A stretch of DNA of 64,000 nt, taken from the NCBI GenBank assembly GCA_013204985.1, contig JABMLG010000010.1, positions 124,001-188,000 on the forward strand, written 5' to 3'. Below, one piece after another: positions 1 to 11,600 of this stretch. This DNA comes from Microbacteriaceae bacterium VKM Ac-2855. GTDB taxonomy: Bacteria > Actinomycetota > Actinomycetes > Actinomycetales > Microbacteriaceae. Position 1 is the stretch's first letter. Every line of letters starts with the position of its first letter. The notes beneath the pieces were generated by a model that saw only the letters and a list, made by a program, of their open reading frames with translations, did not search any database and had not been told where the DNA came from. The position numbers were made by a program, and so were the translations under genes.

Positions 1-1
1 C

Positions 2-2623
2 GTCAACGGTGTCTCCGGGGTAGCCGAAGCCGCCCCCGCGTTGCGGGACGGCGACACCTACACGATCACGGGTGTGCAGAGCGCTAAGCCGCTCGCAGCC
101 TCGGGTTCCGGCGCTGTGCTCGGGACCGTCGGCAGCGCATCCGCCGCCACGCAGAGTTGGAAGGCAACCCTGGTCGTCGATGAGCCGGGAACGTCCCGTG
201 ACCGCTTCGCGTTGCGCCTTGCCGATGGTCGCGCCCTGGCTTCCAACGGGGGGAGCACGTCGTTCAAGACCCTCTCCGACGCGCAGGCCGCGAGCGACAC
301 CACCGTGCAATGGCTCATCAACACCACCGACGGAAGCACGTTCAACCTCCTCAACGCTTCCCGCGAGGACGTCCTCGATGTCGCCGACGCCCGGACGCAG
401 ACGGGGAGCGCAGTGGGCCTCTGGGGCTCGAACGGAGGCGCGAACCAGCAATGGACCTTGACTGAGCGGCGGCCGCTCGGCGAGTACGCGACCTTCCGCC
501 CCGGCCAGGAATGGCTGGATACCTCCGGCGCCGTCATCCAAGCTCACGGAGGGCAGGTCGTGCCGTCCACCGACAGCCAAGGCCGCGCGGTGTACTACCT
601 GTACGGCGAAGACCGAACGAACGGAACCTTCTCCTCTCCCGGCGTCCACGTATACCGCTCCACCGATCTCTACAACTGGGAGGACCGTGGTGTGGCGCTG
701 CGGTCGCTCTCTTCGCGAGCGCAGTTCGATGAGCCCTACTTCCGTTCGTTGTACGACGGGTACACGAGTGTTCAGAAGGACGCCGTGTACCGCGATCTCG
801 GCACCGTTCCTACCCCGGGTGTCACGCCGCCGATCATCGAGCGGCCCAAGGTGATCTATAACAAGGCGACCGGCAAGTGGGTGATGTGGGCTCACATGGA
901 TGGACCATCCGCAACGTCGACGGCGCAGTACGCCAAAGCGAACGCAGGCGTGGCTATCGCCGACTCGCCGGAGGGCCCCTTCCGATACATCGACAGCTAC
1001 CGCCTCAATTACGCACCCGAGGACGCAGTTCCTGCGAACCGTGCTTTCGGCAATAAAGGCATGGCCCGCGACATGAACCTGTTCGTCGACGATGACGGGT
1101 CCGGTTACATCATCTATTCGAGTGAAGAGAACGCAACGATGTTCATCTCGAAGCTCAACGCGGCCTTCACCGACCTAGCGACTCCCGCGGACCGAGCCGT
1201 GCAGGGTGTCGACTACAACCGGATCTTCGTCAATGAATCCCGCGAGTCGCCAGCCATCTTCAAACACGACGACCGCTACTTCCTCATCACTTCGGGCACG
1301 ACCGGCTGGAACCCGAATCCGTCGAGATGGGCCTCCACTACGGACATTCTCGGCGCGTGGACGCCGGGCGGAGACCCGTTCCCATCCTGGGCCCAAGGCA
1401 ATTCATGGAATTCGCAGCCCTCGTCCGTCGTACCCGTCGACCGAGAAAACGGCGAATACATCTACATGGGCGACCGGTGGAACGGGGGCGACGACCTCCG
1501 CAACGCGCAGATGGTGTGGCTGCCGATCACGATGGGCGAGGGAGGGGACAGCCTCGCGATCGACGTCCGCGACGAATGGAAGCTCGAAGACCTCGGCCAG
1601 AACGCCGTATGGACGGTGACGGGCGTGCCGGCAGCGCTGACGCTCGGGCAGCGATTCGATGTTCCGTCCGTCACCGTTACTCAGAACGGGCGCATCCGGA
1701 CCGAGGCGGTGCAATGGACCCAGAAGGGCTCTTTCGATACTCCTGGGATCGTGCAGCTCACGGGCACCTTGCCGGGCTTCGGTGGTCGCAGCTTCTCACG
1801 TACGGTCGCGGTGGTCCCTGACGGACTGCGCTATGCAGTCAACGCCGGCGGCTTGCGAACCTCTGACTGGACCGCCATGGTCGACGCCGCGAACCGCAAG
1901 GCTCCACTCCTCAACAGCCTTCCCGACCAGGCGCTCCGCGTCGACAGCGGTACCGCGAAGACGTGGGGTTACACGAGCGAGGGCAGCCTCGCCAACGGCA
2001 GCGTTGACGGCAATATGTTCTCCACCCTGCGCTACGCGGTCGGCGGTCGCGACCTCTCATACCGTTTCGGCGGCCTCGAACCTGGTCGCTACACGGTCTA
2101 TGCGGGATACGCAGATCCCTGGGATCAGTGGGACGACAGGGCGGCGCGGGTCACAGTGAACGGGTCCGTCGTAGAGAACGAACACGTCTACGGCAGCGCG
2201 GACGAGACGAAGGCGTACGGCAACGTGACCGTCGGAAGCGATGGGCAGATCACCTTCACACTCGCCAAGACGCGCGCGCCCGACGTTCAGCTGAGCTGGC
2301 TGATGGTCTCCCTCGATGAACGCGCCGCGCCCGCACTGACGGTCCCCGTCGTCGCTGGCACGAAGTGTGTGAATAAGAAGGTGGTGATCTCGGCGCAGGC
2401 GACCAACGCCAATTCGGTCGCTGTGGCGCTGACCTTCAACAGCAGCTTCGGTACAGCAAGCTCTGCATCGGTTGCGCCTGGCAAGTCCGTCAGTCAGGTC
2501 TTCAGTACTCGAGCGGCGAGCGTGCCTGCCGGCACGATCACGGTGCAAGCTCGGGCGACGGTCAACGGAGCACCGGTGACCAGCACCACGACCGCCCCCT
2601 ATCCCGCCGCGACCTGCGGCTGA
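2..2623 (+). CDS. Secreted GH43 glycosidase (exo-beta-1,3-galactanase-like), 5' end outside window
   Basis: The frame is open to the left edge, so the true start and signal peptide lie upstream; the first visible residues (VAEAAPA) look like the end of a signal peptide. In order: a ricin-type beta-trefoil (about nt 50-465, ending with a QQW repeat), a five-bladed GH43 domain (about 480-1560), an Ig-like linker (1605-1825), a galactose-binding-like beta-sandwich (1828-2310) and a C-terminal two-cysteine domain (2366-2620). GH43 features are the AHGG motif of blade 1 and the candidate acid Glu in RESPAIF near nt 1244. AHGG with a following YYLYGE resembles the galactanase subfamily, which lacks the usual aspartate base; subfamily and substrate are inferred. 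It is the first visible gene of the secreted glycan locus. Confidence 0.85.
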   Translation, partial: VNGVSGVAEAAPALRDGDTYTITGVQSAKPLAASGSGAVLGTVGSASAATQSWKATLVVDEPGTSRDRFALRLADGRALASNGGSTSFKTLSDAQAASDTTVQWLINTTDGSTFNLLNASREDVLDVADARTQTGSAVGLWGSNGGANQQWTLTERRPLGEYATFRPGQEWLDTSGAVIQAHGGQVVPSTDSQGRAVYYLYGEDRTNGTFSSPGVHVYRSTDLYNWEDRGVALRSLSSRAQFDEPYFRSLYDGYTSVQKDAVYRDLGTVPTPGVTPPIIERPKVIYNKATGKWVMWAHMDGPSATSTAQYAKANAGVAIADSPEGPFRYIDSYRLNYAPEDAVPANRAFGNKGMARDMNLFVDDDGSGYIIYSSEENATMFISKLNAAFTDLATPADRAVQGVDYNRIFVNESRESPAIFKHDDRYFLITSGTTGWNPNPSRWASTTDILGAWTPGGDPFPSWAQGNSWNSQPSSVVPVDRENGEYIYMGDRWNGGDDLRNAQMVWLPITMGEGGDSLAIDVRDEWKLEDLGQNAVWTVTGVPAALTLGQRFDVPSVTVTQNGRIRTEAVQWTQKGSFDTPGIVQLTGTLPGFGGRSFSRTVAVVPDGLRYAVNAGGLRTSDWTAMVDAANRKAPLLNSLPDQALRVDSGTAKTWGYTSEGSLANGSVDGNMFSTLRYAVGGRDLSYRFGGLEPGRYTVYAGYADPWDQWDDRAARVTVNGSVVENEHVYGSADETKAYGNVTVGSDGQITFTLAKTRAPDVQLSWLMVSLDERAAPALTVPVVAGTKCVNKKVVISAQATNANSVAVALTFNSSFGTASSASVAPGKSVSQVFSTRAASVPAGTITVQARATVNGAPVTSTTTAPYPAATCG

Positions 2624-2624
2624 A

Positions 2625-2642
2625 AGAGGGTTTCGCCCCTCT
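2625..2642 (+). terminator. Hairpin after the GH43 gene
   Basis: AGAGGG and CCCTCT form a 6-bp stem around a 6-nt loop directly after the stop codon. There is no U-tract, so it may be a weak terminator or a 3'-end stabiliser. Confidence 0.4.
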
Positions 2643-2706
2643 CCTGCCTCCAGGCACGCTCAGCGATAAGCACGATTCAGCACACGAAACGACGATGGAG
2701 TCACCA

Positions 2707-5700
2707 ATGACAAGCCTTCGAATGATCGCCGGAGTCGTCGGCGGAGCCCTGCTCTTCGCAGGGCTTCCCGCCACTGCTGCTTCTGCCGCGACGGCGGCGC
2801 CTTCGCCGACGGCGGTGGTCGCTGCCGCGACGGGGCCGGCCGGTCGCGCGGCTCTCGATTTCAACCGCGGATGGAAGTTCGTGCGCCAGAACATTCCCGA
2901 AGCGAAAGCGAAGGAGTTCGACGATTCCGGCTGGGTCGATGTCGCCCTCCCGCATTCATTCGACGCCCCATTCGAAGTCGGCGGAGACGCGGGCGGTGAG
3001 AAGTTCACCGTCGGCGTCGGCTGGTACCGCAAGAGCTTCGATGTCAGCTCCGACTGGGCGGGTAAGCGCCTCGAACTCGACTTCGAGGGCTCCTTCCAAG
3101 TGACTGACATATGGGTGAACGGCCAGCACGTCACGACGCACCGAGGCGGCTTCTCCGGCTTCGCCGTCGACATCTCGGCGTACGTCAGCACCGGCGCCAA
3201 CGAGATTGCGATCAGCGTTGACAACGGTTGGCGTCCCGACCTTGCTCCGCGCGCAGGCGATCACCAGTTCACCGGCGGAATCTACCGCGACGTGACTCTG
3301 AGCGTGACCAACCCCGTGCATGTCGCCTGGTATGGGACTGCCGTCACGACTCCAGCCCTCACGAACCCGGATTGGGACACGAGCGATCCCGCCTACTACC
3401 GCAATATCGACCTCGCCAGCTACCCGTCGCAGGCTCAACTCCAGTCGAATCTTGATGCAAAACGCTCCAATGTTCGAGTGCAGACGGAGGTAGAGAATGA
3501 GGGAGCGACGTCCGCCGAGGTGTCGGCCGTTCACTCCGTGAAGAATGCCGCGGGCACGGTGCTTGCGACCTTCGAATCCGACCGCCGCACGGTTGCGGCG
3601 GGAGCGACCGCGACGATCGACGCATCTTCCGGGACACTCACGGACACGACGGCGATGCTGAAGGACCTCCGGCTCTGGTCTCCGGCCGATCCGACGCTCT
3701 ATACCGTGACCACGTCGGTGGTTGTGGGCGATCAAGTGGTCGATTCCTATGAGAGTTCCTTCGGTTTCCGTAGCGCCCAATTCAAGAAGGACGCGTTCTA
3801 TCTCAATGGAGTGAAGACTCTTCTCTTCGGGGCGAATGCGCACCAGGATCAGGCGGGCTGGGGAAACGCCGTCTCCAACAGCGGTTTTCGCCGCGATGTG
3901 CAGATGATCCGTGAGGCGGGCCTGAACCTCATCCGCGGCTCGCACTACCCGCACGACCCAGCGTATGCGCAAGCCGCCGACGAGTTGGGAGTCATGTACT
4001 GGTCCGAGGGCGTGTTCTGGGGTATGGGTGGCCAGGCGGGCAAAGACGGCAGCGCCATCAACCGGCCCAGCGACTGGCTGCGCGACGCCTACCCCCAAAA
4101 CCCAGCTGATGAAGCAAATTTCGAGAAGAGCACCCAAGATGCCCTCGAGGCCATGATTCGCGTAAATCGCAACCACCCTTCAATCATCAACTGGTCGATG
4201 GGCAACGAGGTCTTCTTCACCGACGATGACACTCAGGACAAAGCGAAGGCCCTTGTCAGTAAATTGCGCGACATTTCTCACCGCCTCGATCCGACCCGCA
4301 AGGCGGGGATGGGTGGGGTGCAGCGAAATGGTTTCGATCAACTCAGTGTCAGTGACATCGCGGGCTATAACGGCGATGGCGGCGACATCGAGAACACCAC
4401 GATGCCGAACATTGTGGCCGAGTACGGTTCCTACACATCCGATCGTCCTGGTTCATATGATCCCCACTACGACTACGTCGCGTCCCCGAACGATTCGCAG
4501 ACTTTCCAACTGGAGAAGAACAGCGCCGGGCTCACACTGTGGGCCGGATTCGATCACGGTTCCGTTGGAGGCGCCGGGCTCGCCCGGATGGGGATGATCG
4601 ACTACAGCCGGATCCCGAAGGACCAGTGGTATTGGTATCGCGCGAACAAGGCGCGGTGGACCGGCTTGACGACTGTGGCCGATCCGGTTCCGGTCGCGCG
4701 GGAATCCTCTACCGCTGGCACAGCAACGGCGATGACTCTCTCACCCTCGAAGTACTCCGGCGCCACGATCACGGACGACGGCAGGACCGACACCCAGCTC
4801 GAGGTCACGCTGCGCAATGCCGCGGGCACGTGGGTGAGTGACACCCGACCGGTGACGCTGAGCGTGACCAGCGGGCCAGGAGTACTTCCCGGCGGCAAGA
4901 CTTACGCTTTCGTTCCCGGTACGAATCTCTTCGATGGCAAGGCCGCGATCGCGTTCCGTTCGTACTTCGCCGGCACGTCGACGATCACCGCGAGCTCACC
5001 GGGGCTCCCCGATGCGACGTTCCAGGTGACGACGACGGACGTCGTCGGAGCCGCCGGTGAGACAGAGCCCGCGAATTTTGCGAACGCGAGTCTGTGGGGC
5101 GCACAAGAGACCGTGATCGCCGCACCCACTCCGTACGGCGACGTCAACAAGGCTCTGTCCCGGCCGTTGACCGCGACCTCCGAGCAGGCTGGCAACGGTC
5201 GAGCTCGTGCCGCGGACGGCAATCCGAGCACCGCTTGGACGGCCGCTGTGGAGGGCCCCGGCCAGAGCATCTCCTCCTTCCTGGAGGTGTCGCAGTACGT
5301 GTACAAGGTTCGCCTCGATTTCGTCGGCTCTGCTCTCCCCTTCACCCTCGAAGCCCAGGCGGCGGACAAGTCGTGGACGACAGTCGCTCGATACACGAGT
5401 GCGACCGTAGCGAGCCGCCCGTTGGAGGAGTCGCTCAACGGCCTCTACGCCGAATCGATCCGCGTCTCGTTCCCTGATCTCTCCGCTCAACAGCGGGCTT
5501 CTCTCGCCGAGTTGCAGGTCTTCGGGCTCGATGCGGCCCAGAGCCCCCAGTACTCGGCCGACGGTGTCTACGTCTCGGACATGCTCGACTACACGAACAA
5601 CGTCACCACGGGATACGGAAGCAAGGTCAAGGACCGCTCTGCTGACGGAAAGCCGATCTCGGTTGGCGGCACGAGTTATGCGAAGGGTGTGGGTCTGCAC

Positions 5701-7227
5701 GCCGACAGTGCGGCCGTTGTCGATCTCTCCGGCAAATTCACGCGTCTCGCGGGTGTGGCCGGCATTGACGACGAGGTCTCCGGTTCGGATGCACTCTTCG
5801 AGATCTATGCCGACGACCGCCTCATTTTCTCTCGCGAACTCTCTGACACGGATGTCGCTCCCTTCGACCTGTCCGTCGATGGCGTCCAGGAGCTGCGTCT
5901 GATCACTGAGCCGAACGGGTCCGACAGCAAGGACCACACTGACTGGGCCGATCTGCGTCTCTTCGGCGCGATCCGCGACATCTCCGGATCCGGAGCGGCG
6001 CTGAACACGACCGTCGCCGGGATGAGCGATCAATTGCGCGCAGGTGACGACTTCCGCGCGTCGGTCACGGTCTCGAACCCGACGACGACGGCGCGGAAGG
6101 TCACCGCGGGAATCGGCATCTACGAGGCCGATGGGACGCTGCTCGAACTGCGCAAGCAGAACCTCGACCTCGCCGGCGGCGCCACCGCGACCACCGACAT
6201 CGTGACCCCGGTCAGCCGATCGATAACCGGTCAGTATGCGACGGTCAGCGTCTGGGATGCCGAGAACCTGGAACGGCTCTCGACGGTCGCTCGCATCAGT
6301 GCGGACCCGGATCGATTGACTTCTTTCCCAGCCGAATCCATCCAGTGGCAGCAGAAGATCGACGGAGAGAACAGCGGGCTCCAGAAGACCGGAATGTGGT
6401 CGAACTACCCGACCAGTGCCGCTTACGCCGGTACGGAGACGTTCACCGACGTCGCCGGCTCGGAGCTGTCGTGGACATTCAGCGGTGAGTACGTGCGCAT
6501 CGGCGCCAAGTTCGACGGCAGCCAATCCGGCTTCGAGGTCTACATCGACGGAACCAAGCAGACCACCGTCTCGACGAGAGTCGCTGACGGCAGCAACTCC
6601 TACCGTGTGGCCTGGAGTTCCTCTGCCCTCAGCGCCGGGCAGCACACCGTGCGTCTCGTGAGTACTGGCAAAGCCGGGATCGACTACCTCGAATCCGGCT
6701 CCAATCCGGCTGTCGCCGCCACCCCGGCTCCGCCGTATCGGGCACTGCTCCAGGTGGTGGCGGGCGTACTGAAGGTCATCGAATCGGGCACGGTCTCGCA
6801 GGCGCAGCCCGCGGCCCGGACCGCGCTCGGCGATGAATTCGACTCCGCCTACTCGATCTATCGAGCACCCGGATCTACCGCATCGGACTACGCCGCGTCC
6901 GCAACGAGGCTCCAGGCTGCGCTTGATCGTCTGAAGTCGGCGACCCTGGCACTTCAGACGACCGTGGCTCCGCGCTGCATCTCGGGTAAGGCCTATCTCG
7001 CGACGACGGTTACGAACGCCGACACGAAGCCCGCCACCGTGTCGATCACGACCGCCTACGGCAACAAGGCCGGAGTCATCATCCAACCCGGCAAGTCGGT
7101 GTCGACGAGCTTCAACAGTCGTTCGGCGAGTATCCCGGCTGGGTCCGTGACGTTCACGGGAGTGGCAGACGGCCTCGAACCTTATTCCGCGACGGTCGCG
7201 TACCCGGCGATCGCCTGCACCAAGTGA
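2707..7227 (+). CDS. Secreted multidomain GH2 beta-galactosidase-type glycosidase, 1506 aa
   Basis: Hydrolyses a terminal beta-glycoside outside the cell, probably beta-galactoside. ATG 2707 is chosen over ATG 2695 because GGAG (2697-2700) sits 6 nt upstream. Signal peptide about residues 1-30. The GH2 sugar-binding jelly roll is about 55-205, the Ig-like domain 230-360 and the TIM barrel 365-660. Acid/base is Glu501 in MGNEV and nucleophile Glu572 in VAEYG; this order and spacing are normal for GH2. Downstream come Ig-like and discoidin-like modules, an NPCBM domain (about 955-1088), a CARDB-like segment, another beta-sandwich (about 1205-1325) and the C-terminal two-cysteine domain (from Cys1424). 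The string of binding modules suggests a branched polysaccharide substrate. GH43 and GH95 neighbours suggest galactan or arabinogalactan; specificity is inferred. Confidence 0.9.
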   Translation: MTSLRMIAGVVGGALLFAGLPATAASAATAAPSPTAVVAAATGPAGRAALDFNRGWKFVRQNIPEAKAKEFDDSGWVDVALPHSFDAPFEVGGDAGGEKFTVGVGWYRKSFDVSSDWAGKRLELDFEGSFQVTDIWVNGQHVTTHRGGFSGFAVDISAYVSTGANEIAISVDNGWRPDLAPRAGDHQFTGGIYRDVTLSVTNPVHVAWYGTAVTTPALTNPDWDTSDPAYYRNIDLASYPSQAQLQSNLDAKRSNVRVQTEVENEGATSAEVSAVHSVKNAAGTVLATFESDRRTVAAGATATIDASSGTLTDTTAMLKDLRLWSPADPTLYTVTTSVVVGDQVVDSYESSFGFRSAQFKKDAFYLNGVKTLLFGANAHQDQAGWGNAVSNSGFRRDVQMIREAGLNLIRGSHYPHDPAYAQAADELGVMYWSEGVFWGMGGQAGKDGSAINRPSDWLRDAYPQNPADEANFEKSTQDALEAMIRVNRNHPSIINWSMGNEVFFTDDDTQDKAKALVSKLRDISHRLDPTRKAGMGGVQRNGFDQLSVSDIAGYNGDGGDIENTTMPNIVAEYGSYTSDRPGSYDPHYDYVASPNDSQTFQLEKNSAGLTLWAGFDHGSVGGAGLARMGMIDYSRIPKDQWYWYRANKARWTGLTTVADPVPVARESSTAGTATAMTLSPSKYSGATITDDGRTDTQLEVTLRNAAGTWVSDTRPVTLSVTSGPGVLPGGKTYAFVPGTNLFDGKAAIAFRSYFAGTSTITASSPGLPDATFQVTTTDVVGAAGETEPANFANASLWGAQETVIAAPTPYGDVNKALSRPLTATSEQAGNGRARAADGNPSTAWTAAVEGPGQSISSFLEVSQYVYKVRLDFVGSALPFTLEAQAADKSWTTVARYTSATVASRPLEESLNGLYAESIRVSFPDLSAQQRASLAELQVFGLDAAQSPQYSADGVYVSDMLDYTNNVTTGYGSKVKDRSADGKPISVGGTSYAKGVGLHADSAAVVDLSGKFTRLAGVAGIDDEVSGSDALFEIYADDRLIFSRELSDTDVAPFDLSVDGVQELRLITEPNGSDSKDHTDWADLRLFGAIRDISGSGAALNTTVAGMSDQLRAGDDFRASVTVSNPTTTARKVTAGIGIYEADGTLLELRKQNLDLAGGATATTDIVTPVSRSITGQYATVSVWDAENLERLSTVARISADPDRLTSFPAESIQWQQKIDGENSGLQKTGMWSNYPTSAAYAGTETFTDVAGSELSWTFSGEYVRIGAKFDGSQSGFEVYIDGTKQTTVSTRVADGSNSYRVAWSSSALSAGQHTVRLVSTGKAGIDYLESGSNPAVAATPAPPYRALLQVVAGVLKVIESGTVSQAQPAARTALGDEFDSAYSIYRAPGSTASDYAASATRLQAALDRLKSATLALQTTVAPRCISGKAYLATTVTNADTKPATVSITTAYGNKAGVIIQPGKSVSTSFNSRSASIPAGSVTFTGVADGLEPYSATVAYPAIACTK

Positions 7228-7262
7228 ACAAACCAACACCCGAACGAGGGCGAGACGAGATC

Positions 7263-8564
7263 ATGATCGACCAGACGGCACGACCGAGGTCCGCGCAACG
7301 GCGGCTTCGCACCTGGTGGGCCATCGGCGCTGCCGTAGCCCTCGTGGCAGCTGTGGTGCCCGCCACTCAAGCGATGGCTGCTGACCCCGGCACCACCTTC
7401 GCGGGCCCGGGCGTCATCGTCGGAGGGACGACGGTGAAGACGACGTTCACCGTGGTCCGTGCACCCGGATCCGCGCTTGGCGAGGTGAGTATCGGTAACG
7501 GCTCAGCCCGGGCCATCGCCGCCTCAGCGGCTGGATCTCTCACGATTCCGGAGTCGGTGACCCACGACGGCCAGCGGTACCGGATCGTTGCGGTGGGCGA
7601 CAAAGCGTTCCGCGGGGCTGTCGCACTCACCTCGACCGGGCTCGCCGAGAACCGGAGCGTCACGGCGATCGGCGACTTCGCGTTCGCCGGCGCGACCGCG
7701 ATCACCGACACCGGCCTCGCCGGGAACGGTGTGGTCAAGGAGGTCGGAACCGGAGCCTTCGCCAGCAATCGCTCCCTGCGGGACGCAGCGCTTCCGCCGA
7801 GCCTCACGGCCGCGCCGTCCGTCCCCTTCACTGCCGCCGCGAACCTCACCAGCATCTACGCGCCTTCGCCGTTCGCAATGAACAAGCGTGTCGGGCTGAC
7901 GACATCACTCCCGGTCTACTACCGCACCGGCGTCAACGGATGGTCGTCGTCGGCAACCTCGTTCGAGGGGCTGTCTCTCTTCGGGCCGAAGCCGAGCGAA
8001 TTGGTTCCGCTTTCAGCGGTGCGCGTCGTCGGCGGCGCTGCCCGTCTCGGAGATGGATCCGGTGATCACCCCTATCGGGCGGCCACAGGACTTTTCGCTG
8101 CGGCGGGTGTCGTTCCCGGCGGCGGGACCGGTTCAGCCGCTCAGCTCGTGACGATCACTGCGACGAATACGGGGACGTTCCCCGGTTGGAAGGCGACTGG
8201 GGTGCAACTTACTCCGGAACAGCTGGCATCGCCGACGGTGACGTTCACAATGCCGCCCGCCGACGTGACCCTCGAGGTCGCGTCGGGGATCACTGTCACA
8301 TCCTCGGCGACGCCGCGCTGCGTGAGCGGCAGCGTCTATCTCGCCATTTCGGTCACGAACACGAGTCCGTTCGCAGTCTCGCTTCAGCTTTCTTCGAGCT
8401 ACGGGAACAAGTCGGTCCCGTCCCTGGGGTCGGGAAAGACGTCATCGAGCACGTTGAACACCCGTAAGACCTCCGTGCCGGCGGGCGCAGTGACGGTTGA
8501 AGCGCGGACGACCGATGGCCGAACATCGACGAGTTCTGCTCCCTACGCAGCCTTCGGATGCTGA
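7263..8564 (+). CDS. Secreted BspA-type leucine-rich-repeat protein, 433 aa
   Basis: ATG 7263 is preferred to GTG 7224 because it places a basic n-region (RRLRTWW) before the hydrophobic stretch ending in ATQAMAADP, a convincing signal peptide. Residues about 100-210 hold repeats of the LRR_5/BspA kind (GDKAF, GDFAFAGA, GTGAFASN), which usually bind surfaces or proteins. Residues about 210-350 hold no recognised motif. The C-terminus from Cys353 is the two-cysteine domain shared with the GH43 and GH2 enzymes. No catalytic motif is seen. It lies between two glycosidases in the same direction and overlaps none of them. The likely role is adhesion or scaffolding on polymer or cell surface, by inference only. 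Confidence 0.75.
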   Translation: MIDQTARPRSAQRRLRTWWAIGAAVALVAAVVPATQAMAADPGTTFAGPGVIVGGTTVKTTFTVVRAPGSALGEVSIGNGSARAIAASAAGSLTIPESVTHDGQRYRIVAVGDKAFRGAVALTSTGLAENRSVTAIGDFAFAGATAITDTGLAGNGVVKEVGTGAFASNRSLRDAALPPSLTAAPSVPFTAAANLTSIYAPSPFAMNKRVGLTTSLPVYYRTGVNGWSSSATSFEGLSLFGPKPSELVPLSAVRVVGGAARLGDGSGDHPYRAATGLFAAAGVVPGGGTGSAAQLVTITATNTGTFPGWKATGVQLTPEQLASPTVTFTMPPADVTLEVASGITVTSSATPRCVSGSVYLAISVTNTSPFAVSLQLSSSYGNKSVPSLGSGKTSSSTLNTRKTSVPAGAVTVEARTTDGRTSTSSAPYAAFGC

Positions 8565-8616
8565 CGTAATGATGCGAAACACACCCCATGACGACGTGGA
8601 CCCGAGGAAGAGACTG

Positions 8617-11600
8617 ATGACGAACCGTTCGAACTCGCGTCCATGGCGGCGGATCCCGATCGCCGTGATCGCTGCTGCTGCCCTCCTGGCGCCCCTCGGC
8701 CTCATCGATTCGCCGGAATCTGCCGGAGCGGCCACCGTTCCGGTCGCCGACCAGGACATGCGGCTCTGGTATGACGAGCCCGCATCAGCCGGCTCCCGGA
8801 TCGATGTCGGTGGCGACTCCTTCGGGAGTACGACGGAGAACCAGATCTGGCAGCAGCGCACCCTCCCGATCGGTAACGGAAACATCGGTGCGACCGTTTA
8901 CGGCGAGATAGGCAAGGAACGCCTCGCCTTCAATGAGAAATCGTTGTGGTCCGGCGGTCCCAGCGCGTCCCGTCCCGGCTACAACGGCGGCAATCTGGAG
9001 GAGAAGGGTCGCGACGGCGCTGCTTTGCGGGAAGTGCAGGACCTCTTTGCGGATGGTCAGACCGCTCAAGCTCAGAGTCTCGCGCAGGACTCGCTCATCG
9101 GAGCTCAGGAGGGTTACGGAGCGTACGAGGGATACGGCGAGATCGGCTTGGACTACGGCTTCGACGCGTCCGGTGTGACGAACTATCGTCGTTCGCTGGA
9201 TCTCGAGACGGCGACCGCTTCCGTCGAGTTCGACAAGGGCGGTGTGCACTACACCCGTGAGTTCTTCGCAAGCTATCCCGACAACGTGATGGTCGCGAAG
9301 TTGACTGCCTCGAAGGCGGGGGCGCTCGACGTCGACGTCTCGCTCGGCTTCCGACTCGGTGGTGCAAGCACGACCGTCTCGGGCGACACCCTCACCGTGT
9401 CGGGAGCACTTGCGGACAACCAGCTCAAGCACACTGCCGTCGTCAAGGCGGTACCGACAGGCGGAACACTGTCCGCAACCGGATCCGCGCTGCGTGTCTC
9501 CGACGCGAACGAGGTCCTGCTCTACATCACGGCTTCGACGGACTATGCAGACGACTACCCCGTGTATCGGACTGGCCAGTCGGCCGAGCAGCTCGCGGCA
9601 GAGGTGCGCGGAAGAGCCGATCTCGCCGCGACCGATGGATACAGCGCTGTGCGGAAGCGGCACCTCGCCGACTACCGCGAGCTCTACGCTCGTGTGCACC
9701 TCCAGCTCGGATCCCAAGTCGCCTCGGACCCGACGGACGAGCTCCTAGCTCGCTACCGGGCATCGACCGCGAGCGCGATCGAGAAGCGAACGCTCGAGGT
9801 GACTCTCTACCAATACGGCCGATACCTCGGGATCGCCTCGTCGCGGCAGGGGACGCTGCCGTCGAATCTGCAGGGGATCTGGGCCGATCGGGTCAGCGGG
9901 AACTCGTCGAGCCCCGTGCCCTGGGGTTCCGATTACCACATGAACGTCAACCTGCAGATGAACTACTGGCCGTCCTACTCGGCGAATCTGCCCGAGACCG
10001 CAACTGCGCTCGTCGACTATGTAGAAGGCCTGCGCGAACCCGGCCGTGTCACCGCCGAGGTGTATGCGGGTGTCACGAGCACGCCGGAGAACCCGGAGAA
10101 CGGCTTCACCGCTCACACCCAGAACACGCCGTTCGGCTGGACGACTCCCGGCTGGCAGTTCACGTGGGGTTGGTCGCCTGCCGCTGTGCCGTGGATTCTT
10201 CAGAACGTCTACGAGTACTACGAGTACACCGGCGACGAAACGTACCTGCGCGACGTGATCTATCCGATGATGAGGGAGGCGACGAAGTATTACGACCAGA
10301 CCTTGGTCGAGGACGCCGCGACCGGTCGACTCATCTCCTCACCCACGTATTCGCCCGAACACGGCCCGATCACCAACGGCAACTTCTACGAGGAGCAGCT
10401 GATCTGGCAGTTGTACAACGACGTCATCGTCGCCGCCCAGACCCTGGACGTCGATGCGCAACTCGTGCAGAAGTGGGAGGCGACGAAGGCTCGACTCGAT
10501 CCCGTTGAAGTAGGAGCCAGCGGCCAGATCAAGGAATGGTATGAGGAGACCACTCTCAACAGCGTTCCGGGGGCGCAGCGCAACCACCGCCACCTCTCGC
10601 AGCTCCTGGGCCTCTTCCCGGGCGACCTCATTTCGGTGGAGACTCCTGAATATCTCGCGGCGGCCGAGGTTTCGCTCAACGATCGTGGCGACGCGGCTAC
10701 CGGCTGGGGCATCGCTCAGCGACTCAACGCTTGGGCGCGGATCGGCGACGGCGACCGGTCGTTGAAGATCATCGAGCAGCTCTTCCGAACCGGGATCTAC
10801 TCGAACCTCTTCGACACCCACCCACCGTTCCAGATCGACGGGAACTTCGGTTACACCTCCGGTGTCAACGAGATGTTGATGCAGAGCAACATGGGTTATG
10901 TCTCAATCCTGCCGGCGCTTCCTTCGGGATGGTCTTCGGGGCAGGTCGACGGGATTCTGGCCCGAGGCGATTTCGAGATCGGGATCGACTGGAACGACTC
11001 CCGTGCCTCGAAGATCTCCGTAACGTCGGGCTCCGGGGGCGATTTCGTCGGGGAATACGCCGGTCTCTCGGGCGCGACGATCATCGATGCGGACGGAGGG
11101 GTGATCCGCCCCACCGTTCTCACGAGCGATCGCGTCTCCTTCCCGACCCGGGCAGGGCACACCTACACGATCTCGGCCCTGCCTGTGGCCGGCAGCTATG
11201 CCACGACACCGAACGACGTCGCGGCCCTGCGCTCGTCCGATACCGCGGTGCACGTGCGCTGGTCCAGCGATTCTCCGGCCGGGACGAGCTACATCGTGGA
11301 GCGTTCCGTAGCGGATGGTGCGTTCACCACTGTCAACGGATCTGTGTCCGGCACGACCTTCACGGACGAATCCGCCGCCCAGAACGCGGGGGTCTACCGC
11401 TACCGTGTCTCGGCAGAACTGGGAGGAGTTTCCTCTCGCCCCTCCGCGCCGGCACAGGTCGTCGACATACGCGGCGCCGGCATCGTCGATGATCGCAGCC
11501 CGCGTATCTCTTATACCGGTGGCTGGGCGAACTGGGAGGACGCGAAGCATCACGACGGGACGATCAAGTACATCGAGTCGACCTCTGGCGGAGAAAGTAT

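Noticed and set aside
4996-7239. Long minus-strand open frame (747 codons) opposite the GH2 gene
   Set aside because: High-GC third-position bias keeps antisense frames open; the encoded string is Arg/Gly/Val-rich without family motifs, while the plus strand encodes clear domains.
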